DNA of 64,000 nt, taken from Muricomes sp049840515 (GTDB lineage: Bacteria > Bacillota > Clostridia > Lachnospirales > Lachnospiraceae). The notes beneath the pieces were generated by a model. The model ran no database searches and was not told the DNA's origin. It worked only from the letters and a program-made list of their open reading frames with translations. The stretch covers positions 1 through 64,000 of the forward strand of contig JASGKW010000016.1 in assembly GCA_049840515.1 (NCBI GenBank). Direction: 5' to 3'. The translations under genes and the position numbers were made by a program. Positions 7,369 through 16,884 of the stretch are shown here, piece after piece; within the stretch, counting starts at the first letter, position 1; every line of letters starts with the position of its first letter.

Positions 7369-8130
7369 ATGGGAATACCAGTAAAATTAGAAGTATTTGA
7401 AGGTCCTCTGGACCTTCTGCTTCATTTAATTGATAAAAATAAAATAGATATTTACGATATCCCGATTGTAGAAATTACGGCCCAGTATATGGAGTACATA
7501 GAGGGGATGCAGAAAGAAGACTTAAATGTCATGAGTGAGTTTCTTGTCATGGCTGTTACCCTGCTGGATATCAAGTGCAGAATGCTTCTGCCCAAGGAGA
7601 TGAATGAGGATGGGGAGGAGGAAGACCCCCGTCAGGAGCTTGTGGAACAGCTTCTTCAATACAAAATGTATAAATATATGGCTTATGAGCTGAAAGACAG
7701 GCATATGGATGCCGACCAGGTTTTATATAAGGCCCCCACAATTCCTTCGGAGGTCATGGAGTATGTGGAGCCGGTGGATGTGGGAGCGCTCTTGGCTGAC
7801 CTGACTCTGAAGAAATTAAATCAGGTGTTTCAAGATGTTATGAGACGCAAGGAGGATAAAGTAGACCCGGTAAGAAGCACTTTTGGCAAAATTGAGAAGG
7901 AAGAAGTTCCTCTCCCTGTAAAATTGTCCTACGTGGAGGATTATGCTAAGACTCACTCTAAATTCAGCTTTCGCCAGCTTCTTGAAGCGCAGAAGAGTAA
8001 AATGCATGTTGTAGTCACTTTTCTGGCAGTTCTGGAGTTGATGAAGCTGGGCACAATTCGGGTAGAACAGGAGGAGACCTGCGGGGATATTCTGATATTA
8101 TCAATGGATGTCGCCAAACCGCTGGTTTAA
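7369..8130 (+). CDS. scpA: Segregation and condensation protein A
   Basis: 253 residues, kleisin subunit of the SMC-ScpAB condensin that compacts and segregates the chromosome. The N-terminal VKLEVFEGPLDLLLHLIDKN is the ScpA hallmark and is the part that contacts the SMC neck; the C-terminal winged helix (about residues 175-245) would contact the SMC cap. An acidic linker EDGEEEDPRQE lies between. scpB follows almost directly, as in most Firmicutes. Confidence 0.96.
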   Translation: MGIPVKLEVFEGPLDLLLHLIDKNKIDIYDIPIVEITAQYMEYIEGMQKEDLNVMSEFLVMAVTLLDIKCRMLLPKEMNEDGEEEDPRQELVEQLLQYKMYKYMAYELKDRHMDADQVLYKAPTIPSEVMEYVEPVDVGALLADLTLKKLNQVFQDVMRRKEDKVDPVRSTFGKIEKEEVPLPVKLSYVEDYAKTHSKFSFRQLLEAQKSKMHVVVTFLAVLELMKLGTIRVEQEETCGDILILSMDVAKPLV

Positions 8131-8144
8131 GAAGGATGGAAGAT

Positions 8145-8714
8145 ATGGAAATAGAAAAATTGCAGGGGGTCATCGAGGCGATTCTTTTTACAATGGGAGA
8201 GTCTGTAGAATTGGCCAGAATTGCGGCAGTCGTTGGGCATGATGAGAGCACAGTCCGGAAAATCATCTATAATATGATGGATAAATATGAAAAAGAAGAC
8301 AGAGGAATCCGCATCATTGAATTGGACAATTCCTTTCAGATGTGTACAAAAAAAGAAATGTATGAATATTTGATACAGATTGCCAGACAGCCGAAAAAGT
8401 ATGTTCTGACAGATGTTCTTTTGGAAACCTTGTCTATCGTGGCATACAAACAGCCTGTGACAAAACTGGAAATTGAGAAGATAAGAGGCGTGAAATCCGA
8501 CCACGCTGTGAATAAGCTGGTGGAATATGGGCTTGCTGAGGAGGTAGGGCGCATGGATGCCCCCGGCAGACCACTTCTGTTTGGAACAACAGAAGAATTT
8601 TTGCGGAGATTCAGCATTCAGTCGCTGGAAGACCTGCCCACAATTAACCCGGAGCAGGTGGAACATTTCAAGGAAGAGGCGGAGGACGAAGTTCAGTTGA
8701 AGCTGGATGTCTGA
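8145..8714 (+). CDS. scpB: Segregation and condensation protein B
   Basis: 189 residues with two winged-helix domains; IEKLQGVIEAILFTMGE opens the protein and VLTDVLLETLSIVAYKQPVTK plus the IRGVKSDHAVNKL helix mark the second domain. ScpB dimers bind the ScpA linker. The start at 8145 is preferred over an ATG at 8136 because AAGAAGGA (8129-8136) then has 8-base spacing; the upstream ATG overlaps that site. Stop overlaps the long frame of the following dacF region. Confidence 0.95.
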   Translation: MEIEKLQGVIEAILFTMGESVELARIAAVVGHDESTVRKIIYNMMDKYEKEDRGIRIIELDNSFQMCTKKEMYEYLIQIARQPKKYVLTDVLLETLSIVAYKQPVTKLEIEKIRGVKSDHAVNKLVEYGLAEEVGRMDAPGRPLLFGTTEEFLRRFSIQSLEDLPTINPEQVEHFKEEAEDEVQLKLDV

Positions 8715-8793
8715 GAACCATAACAAAGGTAGTTCTATCTGGGAAGCTTTCTACATAAATACTAATAATATGGTATGTTGTGGAGCGGGCAGC

Positions 8794-10080
8794 ATGGTCA
8801 ACAAAGAACGAAACAAAAAGAGGGGCGGATTTGCTGTCCTTAATATGGGAAAACGGATTACGGCAGTCTTTCTAATCTGCTGTGTCACATTTTTTACAGG
8901 CCTGCCTGGCATGAATATGCAAGTGCCGGAGGTTTTGGCTAAAACGGAGGAACCGAATAATTTATACGCCCAGTCGGCAGTTTTGATGGATGCGGACAGC
9001 GGGCGTATTTTATTTTCAAAAAATGGACAGCAGGAGAAAGCGATGGCCAGCACCACAAAGATTATGACTTGCATTCTGGCGCTGGAATATGGCGGGCTGG
9101 ATGATAAAATGACAGTCAGCGCCTACGCCGCATCCCAGCCTAAAGTCCGCCTTGGAGTGAGACAGGACCAGCAGTTTTACCTCCGGGATTTATTGTATTC
9201 TCTTATGCTGGAATCCCACAACGATTCTGCGGTTGTTATTGCAGAGAATATCGGGAAGAGTGTGGAAGGATTTGCCGATATGATGAATGCAAAGGCAAAA
9301 GAACTAGGCTGTCTGAATACATATTTTATAACGCCCAACGGGCTTGATGCATCGGACGAAAAAGGAAGCCACCACACCACAGGAGAAGATTTGGCGAAAA
9401 TCATGAAATATTGTATTATGGATTCCCCCCAGAAAGATATGTTTCTGGAGATTACAAAAACAGGCAGCTATCAGTTTTCAGACTGTACGGGGAAAAATAC
9501 TTATTCCTGCACAAACCACAATGCATTTTTGCAGATGATGGACGGCGCACTTTCCGGGAAAACCGGTTTTACGGGGGATGCGGGATATTGCTATGTAGGA
9601 GCACTGCAAAGGGATGGACGCACTTTTATTGTCACACTTCTGGCCTGCGGATGGCCGAATAATAAAAGCTATAAATGGGCAGATACAAAAGCACTTATGA
9701 ATTATGGGCTGGAGAATTATCAGTATCATAATATCTGGCAGGAAGTAGACCCGGGCATGTTGAAGGTATATAACGGAATTGACAGCCGTTCGCCCTTTAA
9801 GACAGAAACCCAAATTCCTCTGGAGGTAATGGGGCAGGATAAAGAGTGGAAAATGCTTTTAAATGAGAATGAAAATGTTGTTATGACGTGGAAAAAAGAG
9901 GATTCCACCGAAGCTCCTGTCCAAAAAGGGCAGAAAGTAGGGGAGATACAGTACACATTAAACGGGGAAGTGCTAAGGACTTACGACATAGCGGCGGGGG
10001 AGAGTATCAAAGAGAAAACTCCGGACTGGTATGTAAAAACAATCTTCAAAATGTATTTTAGATTAAAAAATATCAACTAA
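8794..10080 (+). CDS. dacF: D-alanyl-D-alanine carboxypeptidase
   Basis: About 428 residues from the ATG at 8794, chosen for a GGAG 8 bases upstream; the same frame is open from 8707 (overlapping scpB) and a later ATG at 8845 is also possible. A signal peptide (MGKRITAVFLICCVTFFTG) is followed by the peptidase S11 core with SxxK (MASTTKIM), SxN (LESHNDSAV) and KTG (LSGKTGFTG). A PBP5-type C-terminal beta domain and a last amphipathic segment suggest attachment to the outer face of the membrane. It trims the terminal D-Ala of peptidoglycan side chains. The scpA-scpB-dacF order is common in Clostridia. Confidence 0.9.
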   Translation: MVNKERNKKRGGFAVLNMGKRITAVFLICCVTFFTGLPGMNMQVPEVLAKTEEPNNLYAQSAVLMDADSGRILFSKNGQQEKAMASTTKIMTCILALEYGGLDDKMTVSAYAASQPKVRLGVRQDQQFYLRDLLYSLMLESHNDSAVVIAENIGKSVEGFADMMNAKAKELGCLNTYFITPNGLDASDEKGSHHTTGEDLAKIMKYCIMDSPQKDMFLEITKTGSYQFSDCTGKNTYSCTNHNAFLQMMDGALSGKTGFTGDAGYCYVGALQRDGRTFIVTLLACGWPNNKSYKWADTKALMNYGLENYQYHNIWQEVDPGMLKVYNGIDSRSPFKTETQIPLEVMGQDKEWKMLLNENENVVMTWKKEDSTEAPVQKGQKVGEIQYTLNGEVLRTYDIAAGESIKEKTPDWYVKTIFKMYFRLKNIN

Positions 10081-10091
10081 AATGATTAATT

Positions 10092-10122
10092 TTGTCACTG
10101 GTTAATGACATCATCTTATGTT
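10092..10122 (+). promoter_or_regulatory. Candidate promoter and dyad before leuA-araC
   Basis: TTGTCA (10092-10097) and TATGTT (10117-10122) are 19 bp apart. TGTCA and TGACA arms (10093-10110) form a dyad over the -35. It could be the operator for the AraC-type domain encoded just downstream, but nothing in the sequence proves this. Confidence 0.3.
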
Positions 10123-10180
10123 ACTATTGGCAAAGATAAAAAAAGATAATTACTTTGATGAAATATAAGGAGATGTCGTT

Positions 10181-12169
10181 ATGAAAAATTATGAAAAGTA
10201 TAAGAAAATGTACTTCATGCCCCCTGAGTCATGTTATGACTGGGTGAAGAAGGATTCCATCACCACCCCGCCTATCTGGTGCAGCGTGGATTTGAGGGAT
10301 GGAAACCAGGCATTGGTAGAGCCTATGGGGCTGGATGAGAAAATTGAATTTTTCCAGCTTTTAGTTGACATTGGCTTTAAAGAAATCGAAGTTGGTTTTC
10401 CGGCGGCATCTGAGACAGAATATCAATTCTTGAGAGTTCTCATTGAACAGAATATGATTCCTGAGGATGTGACCATCCAGGTTCTCACGCAGGCGAGAGA
10501 CCACATTATCCGAAAGACTTTCGAGGCACTCAAAGGTGCTCCTCACGCTGTGGTACACGTTTATAACTCTACTTCCGTGGCACAGCGGGAACAGGTATTT
10601 AAAAAGAGCCCGGAACAAATCAAACAGATTGCTGTAGATGGAGCAAAATTACTGAAAGAGCTGGCGGAAGAGACAGAGGGAAACTTTACCTTTGAATACA
10701 GCCCGGAAAGCTTTTCAGGGACAGAAGTGGAATATGCCATGGATGTATGTAATGCAGTTCTTGATGTGTGGAAGCCAACGGCTGAAAATAAAGCAATCAT
10801 CAACCTGCCCACAACTGTAGAGACATCTCTGCCTCATGTGTTTGCAAGTCAGATAGAATATTTTCATAAGAACCTCAATTACAGAGAAAACGTGATTATT
10901 TCCCTTCACCCGCACAATGACCGCGGTTCTGGTGTCAGCGATGCGGAATTAGGACTGCTTGCAGGGGCAGACCGCATAGAAGGTACACTATTCGGCAACG
11001 GTGAGAGAACTGGAAATGTAGATATTATTACTCTGGCAATGAATATGTTTTCACACGGAGTGGACCCGGGGCTTGATTTCTCCAACATGGGTGAAATTTG
11101 TGAAACTTATGAGAGACTTACAGGAATGTCAGTGTCTCCCCGCCAACCCTATGCCGGAGACTTGGTATTTACGGCATTTTCCGGCTCCCATCAGGATGCC
11201 ATCGCCAAAGGAATGTCCTGGAGAGAAGAGAAAGAAGACTGCAAATGGACAGTGCCTTATCTCCCCATTGACCCCAAAGATGTGGGAAGAAGATATGATT
11301 CTGATGTAATACGAATCAACAGCCAGTCCGGTAAAGGCGGTGTGAATTACATACTAAAGCAAAACTTTGGCATCAATCTGCCGGATAAGATGAAGGAAGA
11401 AGTGGGATATCTGGTAAAAGATGTGTCAGATAAAACTCACAAAGAGTTGAGTCCTGACTGGGTTTACCATATTTTTGAAGATAATTATATCAATGTAAAA
11501 TCTGTCTTTGCAGTAGATGAGTGTCATTATAAACAGGAGAATGGAATCATAGCTGAGGCCACAATTCATCACGGAGGCAATGACCGGATTATCACAGGTG
11601 TGGGAAATGGACGTCTGGATGCGGTGAGCAATGCAATCAAGCATTATTTTGACATTAACTATGAGCTGGCATTTTATGAGGAGCATTCTCTCACAAAAGG
11701 CTCTTCGTCCAAGGCGGTTGCTTACGTGGGAGTGATTCACAACAAAAAGAAATACTGGGGTGTGGGAATTGACGCGGATATCATCAAGGCGTCTGTAGAA
11801 GCACTTGTTGTCGCTGTAAATAAAATCGAAGAAATTCGGGATACAGAGACCTGCAAGGATGAGAGATTACTGGAAATTACAAATTATATCCACGCCAATT
11901 ACAAAAATGTGACACTGGATGATTTGTCTGAAAAGTTTTTCCTCACTAAACCCTACTTATCCAAATATATCAAAGAAAAGTCAGGGATAACCTTTGGGGA
12001 TATTTTAAAAGAAGTGCGGATGAAAAAAGCGCGTGCGATGCTGAAGAACAATAATACAACAGTGGAGAGCATTGCTGAATCCGTAGGGTATCAGAACGTA
12101 GAGCATTTCAACAGGGTATTTAAGAAAATGTACCATATGACACCAGTACAATTCAGAAATAGAAAATAA
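10181..12169 (+). CDS. leuA: 2-isopropylmalate synthase fused to a C-terminal AraC-type DNA-binding domain
   Basis: 662 residues in one uninterrupted frame. Residues 1-555 are a full long-type LeuA: DLRDGNQALVEP with the metal-site Asp (R39-D40), the Zn-site HPHNDRGSG (H243, H245), GTLFGNGERTGNVD, and a C-terminal LeuA dimer/regulatory domain (GVGNGRLDAVSNAIKH). LeuA condenses acetyl-CoA with 2-oxoisovalerate, the first step of leucine synthesis, and is leucine-inhibited. Residues about 560-662 add two helix-turn-helix units of the AraC family (LDDLSEKFFLTKPYLSKYIKEK and ESIAESVGYQNVEHFNRVFKK, ending MTPVQFRNRK). LeuA proteins normally end before this. A leucine-sensing or self-regulating trigger enzyme is inferred. 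No other leu genes adjoin; a terminator follows. Confidence 0.93.
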   Translation: MKNYEKYKKMYFMPPESCYDWVKKDSITTPPIWCSVDLRDGNQALVEPMGLDEKIEFFQLLVDIGFKEIEVGFPAASETEYQFLRVLIEQNMIPEDVTIQVLTQARDHIIRKTFEALKGAPHAVVHVYNSTSVAQREQVFKKSPEQIKQIAVDGAKLLKELAEETEGNFTFEYSPESFSGTEVEYAMDVCNAVLDVWKPTAENKAIINLPTTVETSLPHVFASQIEYFHKNLNYRENVIISLHPHNDRGSGVSDAELGLLAGADRIEGTLFGNGERTGNVDIITLAMNMFSHGVDPGLDFSNMGEICETYERLTGMSVSPRQPYAGDLVFTAFSGSHQDAIAKGMSWREEKEDCKWTVPYLPIDPKDVGRRYDSDVIRINSQSGKGGVNYILKQNFGINLPDKMKEEVGYLVKDVSDKTHKELSPDWVYHIFEDNYINVKSVFAVDECHYKQENGIIAEATIHHGGNDRIITGVGNGRLDAVSNAIKHYFDINYELAFYEEHSLTKGSSSKAVAYVGVIHNKKKYWGVGIDADIIKASVEALVVAVNKIEEIRDTETCKDERLLEITNYIHANYKNVTLDDLSEKFFLTKPYLSKYIKEKSGITFGDILKEVRMKKARAMLKNNNTTVESIAESVGYQNVEHFNRVFKKMYHMTPVQFRNRK

Positions 12170-12172
12170 TAT

Positions 12173-12199
12173 AAAAAGCCTGGGAAACCAGGCTTTTTA
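12173..12199 (+). terminator. Rho-independent terminator after leuA-araC
   Basis: AAAAAGCCTGG pairs with CCAGGCTTTTT around a GAAA-like loop; the A and T runs make it potentially bidirectional. Confidence 0.9.
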
Positions 12200-12291
12200 T
12201 ATTGTGCAGACAATAAAAAAACAAATTGTTTATAAGGAGTAGATAATCTCACAAAAATTAGATGAAAATGTCAAATTATTTGTATTCTGGT

Positions 12292-12321
12292 TTGATATTT
12301 TCAATTAAATAGTGATATAAT
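12292..12321 (+). promoter_or_regulatory. Sigma-A promoter for aminopeptidase P gene
   Basis: TTGATA (12292-12297) and TATAAT (12316-12321) with 18 bp spacing; AGGAGG follows 12 bases before the start codon. Confidence 0.65.
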
Positions 12322-12353
12322 ATTTTTATAGCAGAGAAAAGGAGGTTTTTTCC

Positions 12354-14140
12354 ATGAAGATTACAGAGAGGATTGAAAGACTTCGTCAGTTGATGGAAGA
12401 GAAAGGAGTGGACGCATATGTGATTCCTACGGCTGACTATCACCAGAGTGAGTATGTTGGGGCATACTTTAAGGCAAGAGATTTTATGACCGGATTTACA
12501 GGCTCAGCGGGAACGGCTGTTTTCACAAAAGACGAGGCCGGCATATGGACAGATGGCCGGTATTTTATTCAGGCGGCATTGCAGATAAAGGATACTGGTG
12601 TTGAGCTCCGCAAAAGCGGGGAGCCGGGCGTTCCCACTATTATAGAGTACTTAAAAGATACACTTCCCAAGGGCGGTGTCATTGGATTTGACGGGCGGAC
12701 AGTAGGAATAGAGGAGGGACAGGCTTATGCTGATATTGCAGCTTCAAAGGGCGGCAGTGTGGTCTATGACTGTGACCTGTTGAATGCTGTATGGGAAGAC
12801 AGGCCGGCTTTGTCAGAAAAACCTGCTTTTTCGCTGGATATAAAATATGCCGGTGAGACGACCGCCGCAAAGCTGGAGCGTGTGAGGGCAGAAATGAAGA
12901 AAGCTGGAGCGAATATCCATGTTATTACGAGTCTGGATGATATCGGATGGCTGTTAAATATCAGAGGGGAGGACGTAGAATATTTCCCGCTGCTTCTTTC
13001 CTATGCCATTGTTAAGTCAGATTCAGTGGAGCTTTATGTCAACGAGAAAAAGCTCAATGATGAAATTAAAGCACAATTGAAAAAGGACCATGTTTGTATA
13101 CATGAGTACAATAATATTTATGAGGATGTGAAAGCGTTTGGAAAGGATGATGTGGTTCTCATTGACCCTAAACGGGTAAATTATGCACTTTACAATAACA
13201 TTCCTCAAACCACTAAAACTGTAAAGCAGGAAAACCCAGCAATTCTCATGAAGTCCGCAAAAAATGATATAGAAATTGAGAATATTAAAAAAGCTCATAT
13301 TAAAGATGGTGTGGCATGTACAAAGTTTATGTTCTGGTTAAAAAAGAACATAGGCAAAATAGAGATTACAGAGATGAGTGCATCTGACAAACTGGAAGAA
13401 TTCCGCAGACGGCAGAAGGGTTCCTCTGGCCGAGTTTTGGCCCAATCTGTGCTTATAAGGAGCACGCTGCAATGGCTCATTATTCATCATCACCTGAGAC
13501 AAATTTAGAATTAAAGGCAGAAGGATTTTTCCTTGCGGACACAGGCGGAAATTATTATGAGGGTTCCACAGATATCACAAGGACTTTTGCACTGGGAGAA
13601 TTAAGCCAGGTTGAAAAAGAACATTTTACTACGGTTGCTGCGAGTATGCTAAACCTTGCCGATGCGCGGTTTCTTTATGGCAGCACAGGGATGACTCTTG
13701 ACTATGCGGCGAGGGAACCTTTCTGGAGACAGAATTTAAACTACAATCACGGCACAGGCCACGGCGTAGGTTATCTGGGAAATATCCATGAGCCGCCTAT
13801 AGGCTTCCGCTGGCAGTATACGCCAAATCAGCAGAGCACTCTTGAAGCAAATATGATTATTACAGATGAGCCTGGAATCTATATTGAAGGTTCACATGGT
13901 ATACGTATAGAAAATGAATTGCTGGTATGCAAAGGAACCAAAAATGAATATGGTCAGTTTATGTATTTTGAACCAGTTACCTTCGTTCCCATTGATCTGG
14001 ATGCCATCAATTCAGAGCTGCTGACCGAAAAAGAGAAAACGCTTCTCAATCATTATCATGAAAAAGTTTATGAGCTTATAGCGCCTCATTTGACGGAGGA
14101 AGAGCAGGCATGGCTCAAGGACTATACAATGCCTATCTAA
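12354..14140 (+). pseudogene. Xaa-Pro aminopeptidase (aminopeptidase P), broken by one frameshift
   Basis: Together the two frames encode a typical 595-residue three-domain aminopeptidase P. The first frame gives the creatinase-type N-terminal domains (DAYVIPTADYHQSEYVGAYF, TGFTGSAGTAV, WTDGRYFIQA). The reading shifts near 13418-13420: a GGG run would need one more G to restore KGFLWPSFGPICAYKEHAAMAHYS. The second frame carries the M24 metal site (LADTGGNYYEGSTDITRTF, GTGHGVG, DEPGIYIEGSHGIRIENE). The enzyme removes N-terminal residues before proline. Because the only defect is a one-base loss in a G run, a sequencing error is as likely as a real mutation. Confidence 0.85.
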
Positions 14141-14207
14141 AACAGATTTATCCTGCAATAAGCAAAGCAAAATTGTACTGCTGATAATAATAGAAGGGAG
14201 GAGCGAT

Positions 14208-16772
14208 ATGAATGTAGCGGAAACGAACAATATCACACCCACCCTGCCTTTGGGCATTATATATTTGAAATTGCCTGAAAACAGTCTGGACGAAATTAGA
14301 AACTATGTACTGCTGGACATAAATCCTGCATTTAAAGAGATGTTGGAAATATATGAGGAGAATGTAGTAAATAAAAAAGTATCAGAAATATTTGAACAGT
14401 TAGATTTTGACAGGTTTTCCTGGATTGCATATATGGAAAACGCAGTATGCTCAGGGAAAACCCAGGAAACTGTACAGTGGATGGATAAATTCAAACAGTA
14501 TTTTAGAATTACGGTTATTCCCGCAGACAACACGGCGTTCATGGTCGTTCTTCAATATACCTCTGAGGAGGCGGGAGCAGCCGCCCGAAAGGAGGAGATG
14601 GAAGCCCTTCCTGTAGACTTAGATTTACTTTTTAATAATACCCATGACGCTGTCAGTCTTGTGGAGTCCGGTGAGAATGGTTTCCAGTATGTGCTCAACA
14701 ATATCGTTCATCAGAGGCTTACCGGGTTCAGCAATGTGAGAGGGCTTCCTATCTTCCGGGTTGTGGGATGGGAAGTGGCACAAAAGCTTTCCGGCTATTA
14801 TGAGGAATGTATAAATACCGGAAACCCAATCAGTTATGAGCAGGCATTTAGCTTTGCGCCGGGAAACAGAATCTGGCAGACGGAGGTAACACCTGTTTTC
14901 GTGGAAGGAAGAGTGCGTTACCTTCTGTGCTCAAGCAAAGATATATCAGAGTTAAAAAGTATACGCAGAAAAAATGAGGTTCTGACAAACCGCTTTAAAG
15001 CTATGTTTGAACAGCACAGTGCGCTCAAAGTGGTGTTTGAAGCTGGAACGGGAAAAATTGTAGATGTCAACCCTGCCATATGCAGGTATTTTGGATATTC
15101 AAGGGAGGAATTGCTGGAACACAGTATCCAGGAATATAATCTTCTGCCTGTTCAGCTGCAAAATGAAAAAATGCAAAATTCGGTGGACGGGGAGATTCTG
15201 TTTTTGGCAGCCCCCTATCGACTTAAAAGCGGGGAAACCCGGCTGCTGGATGTTTATACATCGCCGGTTACAGACGGGGATGAAAGGCTTCTCTTTGCCA
15301 TTTTATTTGATGTGACGGACAGGGTGAACTGCCAAAACGAACTGCTCCAGGAAAAAGAAAGGCTTCAGACAACACTTTATTCTATCGGGGATGCCGTTGT
15401 AACCACAGACAGGGATGGTATCGTAACCAGCCTCAATATTGTGGCAGAAGAATTGACAGGCTGGAACAGTACCGAGGCGGTGGGCAGGGCTTTCACTGAA
15501 CTCCTTATTATGCAGAATGAAGAGACCAAAGAAAAAGTGGAGGACCCGGTGCAGAAAGTCATCAAGACAGGGCGCATCAGCGGTCTTGCAAATCACACAG
15601 AACTGGTGAACCGCTATGGAAAACGAATCCCCATCGTGGACAGTGCAGCGCCCATTAAAACGAAAGATGGACAGATGCACGGTGTGGTAATGGTATTTCA
15701 TGATGTCAGCGGTGAGAAAGAACACAGCAGGCAGATTGAATATCTCAGCTATCATGACCATCTTACCGGACTTTATAACCGGCGTTACATAGAAGAACAG
15801 ACCATACGCCTTGATACAGCGGACAACCTGCCCATATCTATTATTATGGGAGATGTAAATGGGCTGAAAATTATAAACGATGCGTTCGGGCATGAGGCGG
15901 GAGATGTTTTGCTGAAGCGGATTGCATTGTTATTTGAAGAGAATTGCCGCAGCAGTGATTTGATTGCACGCTGGGGCGGCGATGAATTTGTTGTGTTAAT
16001 GCCTCAGACATGTTTGGATGAGGCGGAAGAAATAACCCGAAAATTGCGGACTGTTCAGATTCCAATTCATGACATCAGTCTGCCTTTAAGCTTATCACTT
16101 GGATGTGCAAGCAAGAACAAAATGGAAATCAGTCTCCGCGATACTATGAGGGAGGCGGAAGGGTACATGTACCACCAGAAGCTTCTGGACAGCAAAAGTT
16201 ACCGGAACACAATTATCAGCGCCCTGCTGGCCACCCTGCATGAAAAGAGCAATGAGACGGAAGAACATTCAGAGAGAATTAAAAAATACTGCTATGCCAT
16301 AGGGGAAAAGCTAAAGCTTACGGCGAAGGATATGGATATTCTTTCCCTGCTTGCCCTGCTCCATGATATCGGAAATGTCAGCATTGCCCCGGAAATTCTG
16401 AGGAAACAGGGCTCTCTCACACCGGAGGAATGGGATGAGCTGAAACGCCACCCGGAAATTGGATATCGCATTGCCCAGACAACACCGGACCTCAACGTTG
16501 TTGCAGATTTCATTCTTTCTCACCATGAGCGCTGGGATGGAAAAGGATATCCGAGGGGGTTAAAAGGGGATGAAATTCCTCTTGTCTGCCGCATCCTGGC
16601 GGTGGTGGATGCTTTTGATGCACTTACGAATGACCGTGTATACAGAAAGGCTGGCACTGCGGGAGACGCTATACTTGAACTGGAGAGGAATGCGGGAACA
16701 CAATTTGACCCTCATGTTGTAGACCTTATGATTCAGCTTATTTTGAGTGAGGAACGGGAAGACAGACTGTAA
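14208..16772 (+). CDS. PAS-domain sensor with GGDEF and HD-GYP domains (cyclic-di-GMP turnover)
   Basis: 854 residues without membrane segments. Three to four PAS-like units fill residues 10-510 (for example FEAGTGKIVDVNPAICRYFG and LYSIGDAVVTTDRDGIVTSL). The GGDEF domain (about 520-665) has an intact active loop, WGGDEFVVLMP near residue 590. The HD-GYP domain (about 675-850) keeps LLHDIGNVSI, HPEIGYRI and HHERWDGKGYP. Both synthesis and degradation of cyclic-di-GMP are therefore possible, switched by the PAS inputs. GGAGG stands upstream of the ATG. Neighbours give no clue to the signal. Confidence 0.92.
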   Translation: MNVAETNNITPTLPLGIIYLKLPENSLDEIRNYVLLDINPAFKEMLEIYEENVVNKKVSEIFEQLDFDRFSWIAYMENAVCSGKTQETVQWMDKFKQYFRITVIPADNTAFMVVLQYTSEEAGAAARKEEMEALPVDLDLLFNNTHDAVSLVESGENGFQYVLNNIVHQRLTGFSNVRGLPIFRVVGWEVAQKLSGYYEECINTGNPISYEQAFSFAPGNRIWQTEVTPVFVEGRVRYLLCSSKDISELKSIRRKNEVLTNRFKAMFEQHSALKVVFEAGTGKIVDVNPAICRYFGYSREELLEHSIQEYNLLPVQLQNEKMQNSVDGEILFLAAPYRLKSGETRLLDVYTSPVTDGDERLLFAILFDVTDRVNCQNELLQEKERLQTTLYSIGDAVVTTDRDGIVTSLNIVAEELTGWNSTEAVGRAFTELLIMQNEETKEKVEDPVQKVIKTGRISGLANHTELVNRYGKRIPIVDSAAPIKTKDGQMHGVVMVFHDVSGEKEHSRQIEYLSYHDHLTGLYNRRYIEEQTIRLDTADNLPISIIMGDVNGLKIINDAFGHEAGDVLLKRIALLFEENCRSSDLIARWGGDEFVVLMPQTCLDEAEEITRKLRTVQIPIHDISLPLSLSLGCASKNKMEISLRDTMREAEGYMYHQKLLDSKSYRNTIISALLATLHEKSNETEEHSERIKKYCYAIGEKLKLTAKDMDILSLLALLHDIGNVSIAPEILRKQGSLTPEEWDELKRHPEIGYRIAQTTPDLNVVADFILSHHERWDGKGYPRGLKGDEIPLVCRILAVVDAFDALTNDRVYRKAGTAGDAILELERNAGTQFDPHVVDLMIQLILSEEREDRL

Positions 16773-16793
16773 AAGTTCCTCAAAGGTTCCTCC

Positions 16794-16822
16794 TTGCAAT
16801 CAAAATCATGGTATTGTATAAT
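16794..16822 (+). promoter_or_regulatory. Sigma-A promoter for rpiR-type regulator operon
   Basis: TTGCAA (16794-16799), 17-bp spacer, TATAAT (16817-16822), about 60 bases before the regulator start. Confidence 0.7.
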
Positions 16823-16884
16823 CAATGATGTTAAACAGGTGAAGAAATGGAAATACACCCTAAACCATGAGAAGAGGAACTATT

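Noticed and set aside
8127..8726. 199-codon open frame on the - strand across scpB
   Set aside because: Antisense shadow of a gene with clear ScpB homology; no ribosome site and no recognisable protein.
15303..15893. 196-codon open frame on the - strand inside the GGDEF/HD-GYP gene
   Set aside because: Lies wholly opposite a well-supported coding frame and has an unnatural composition.
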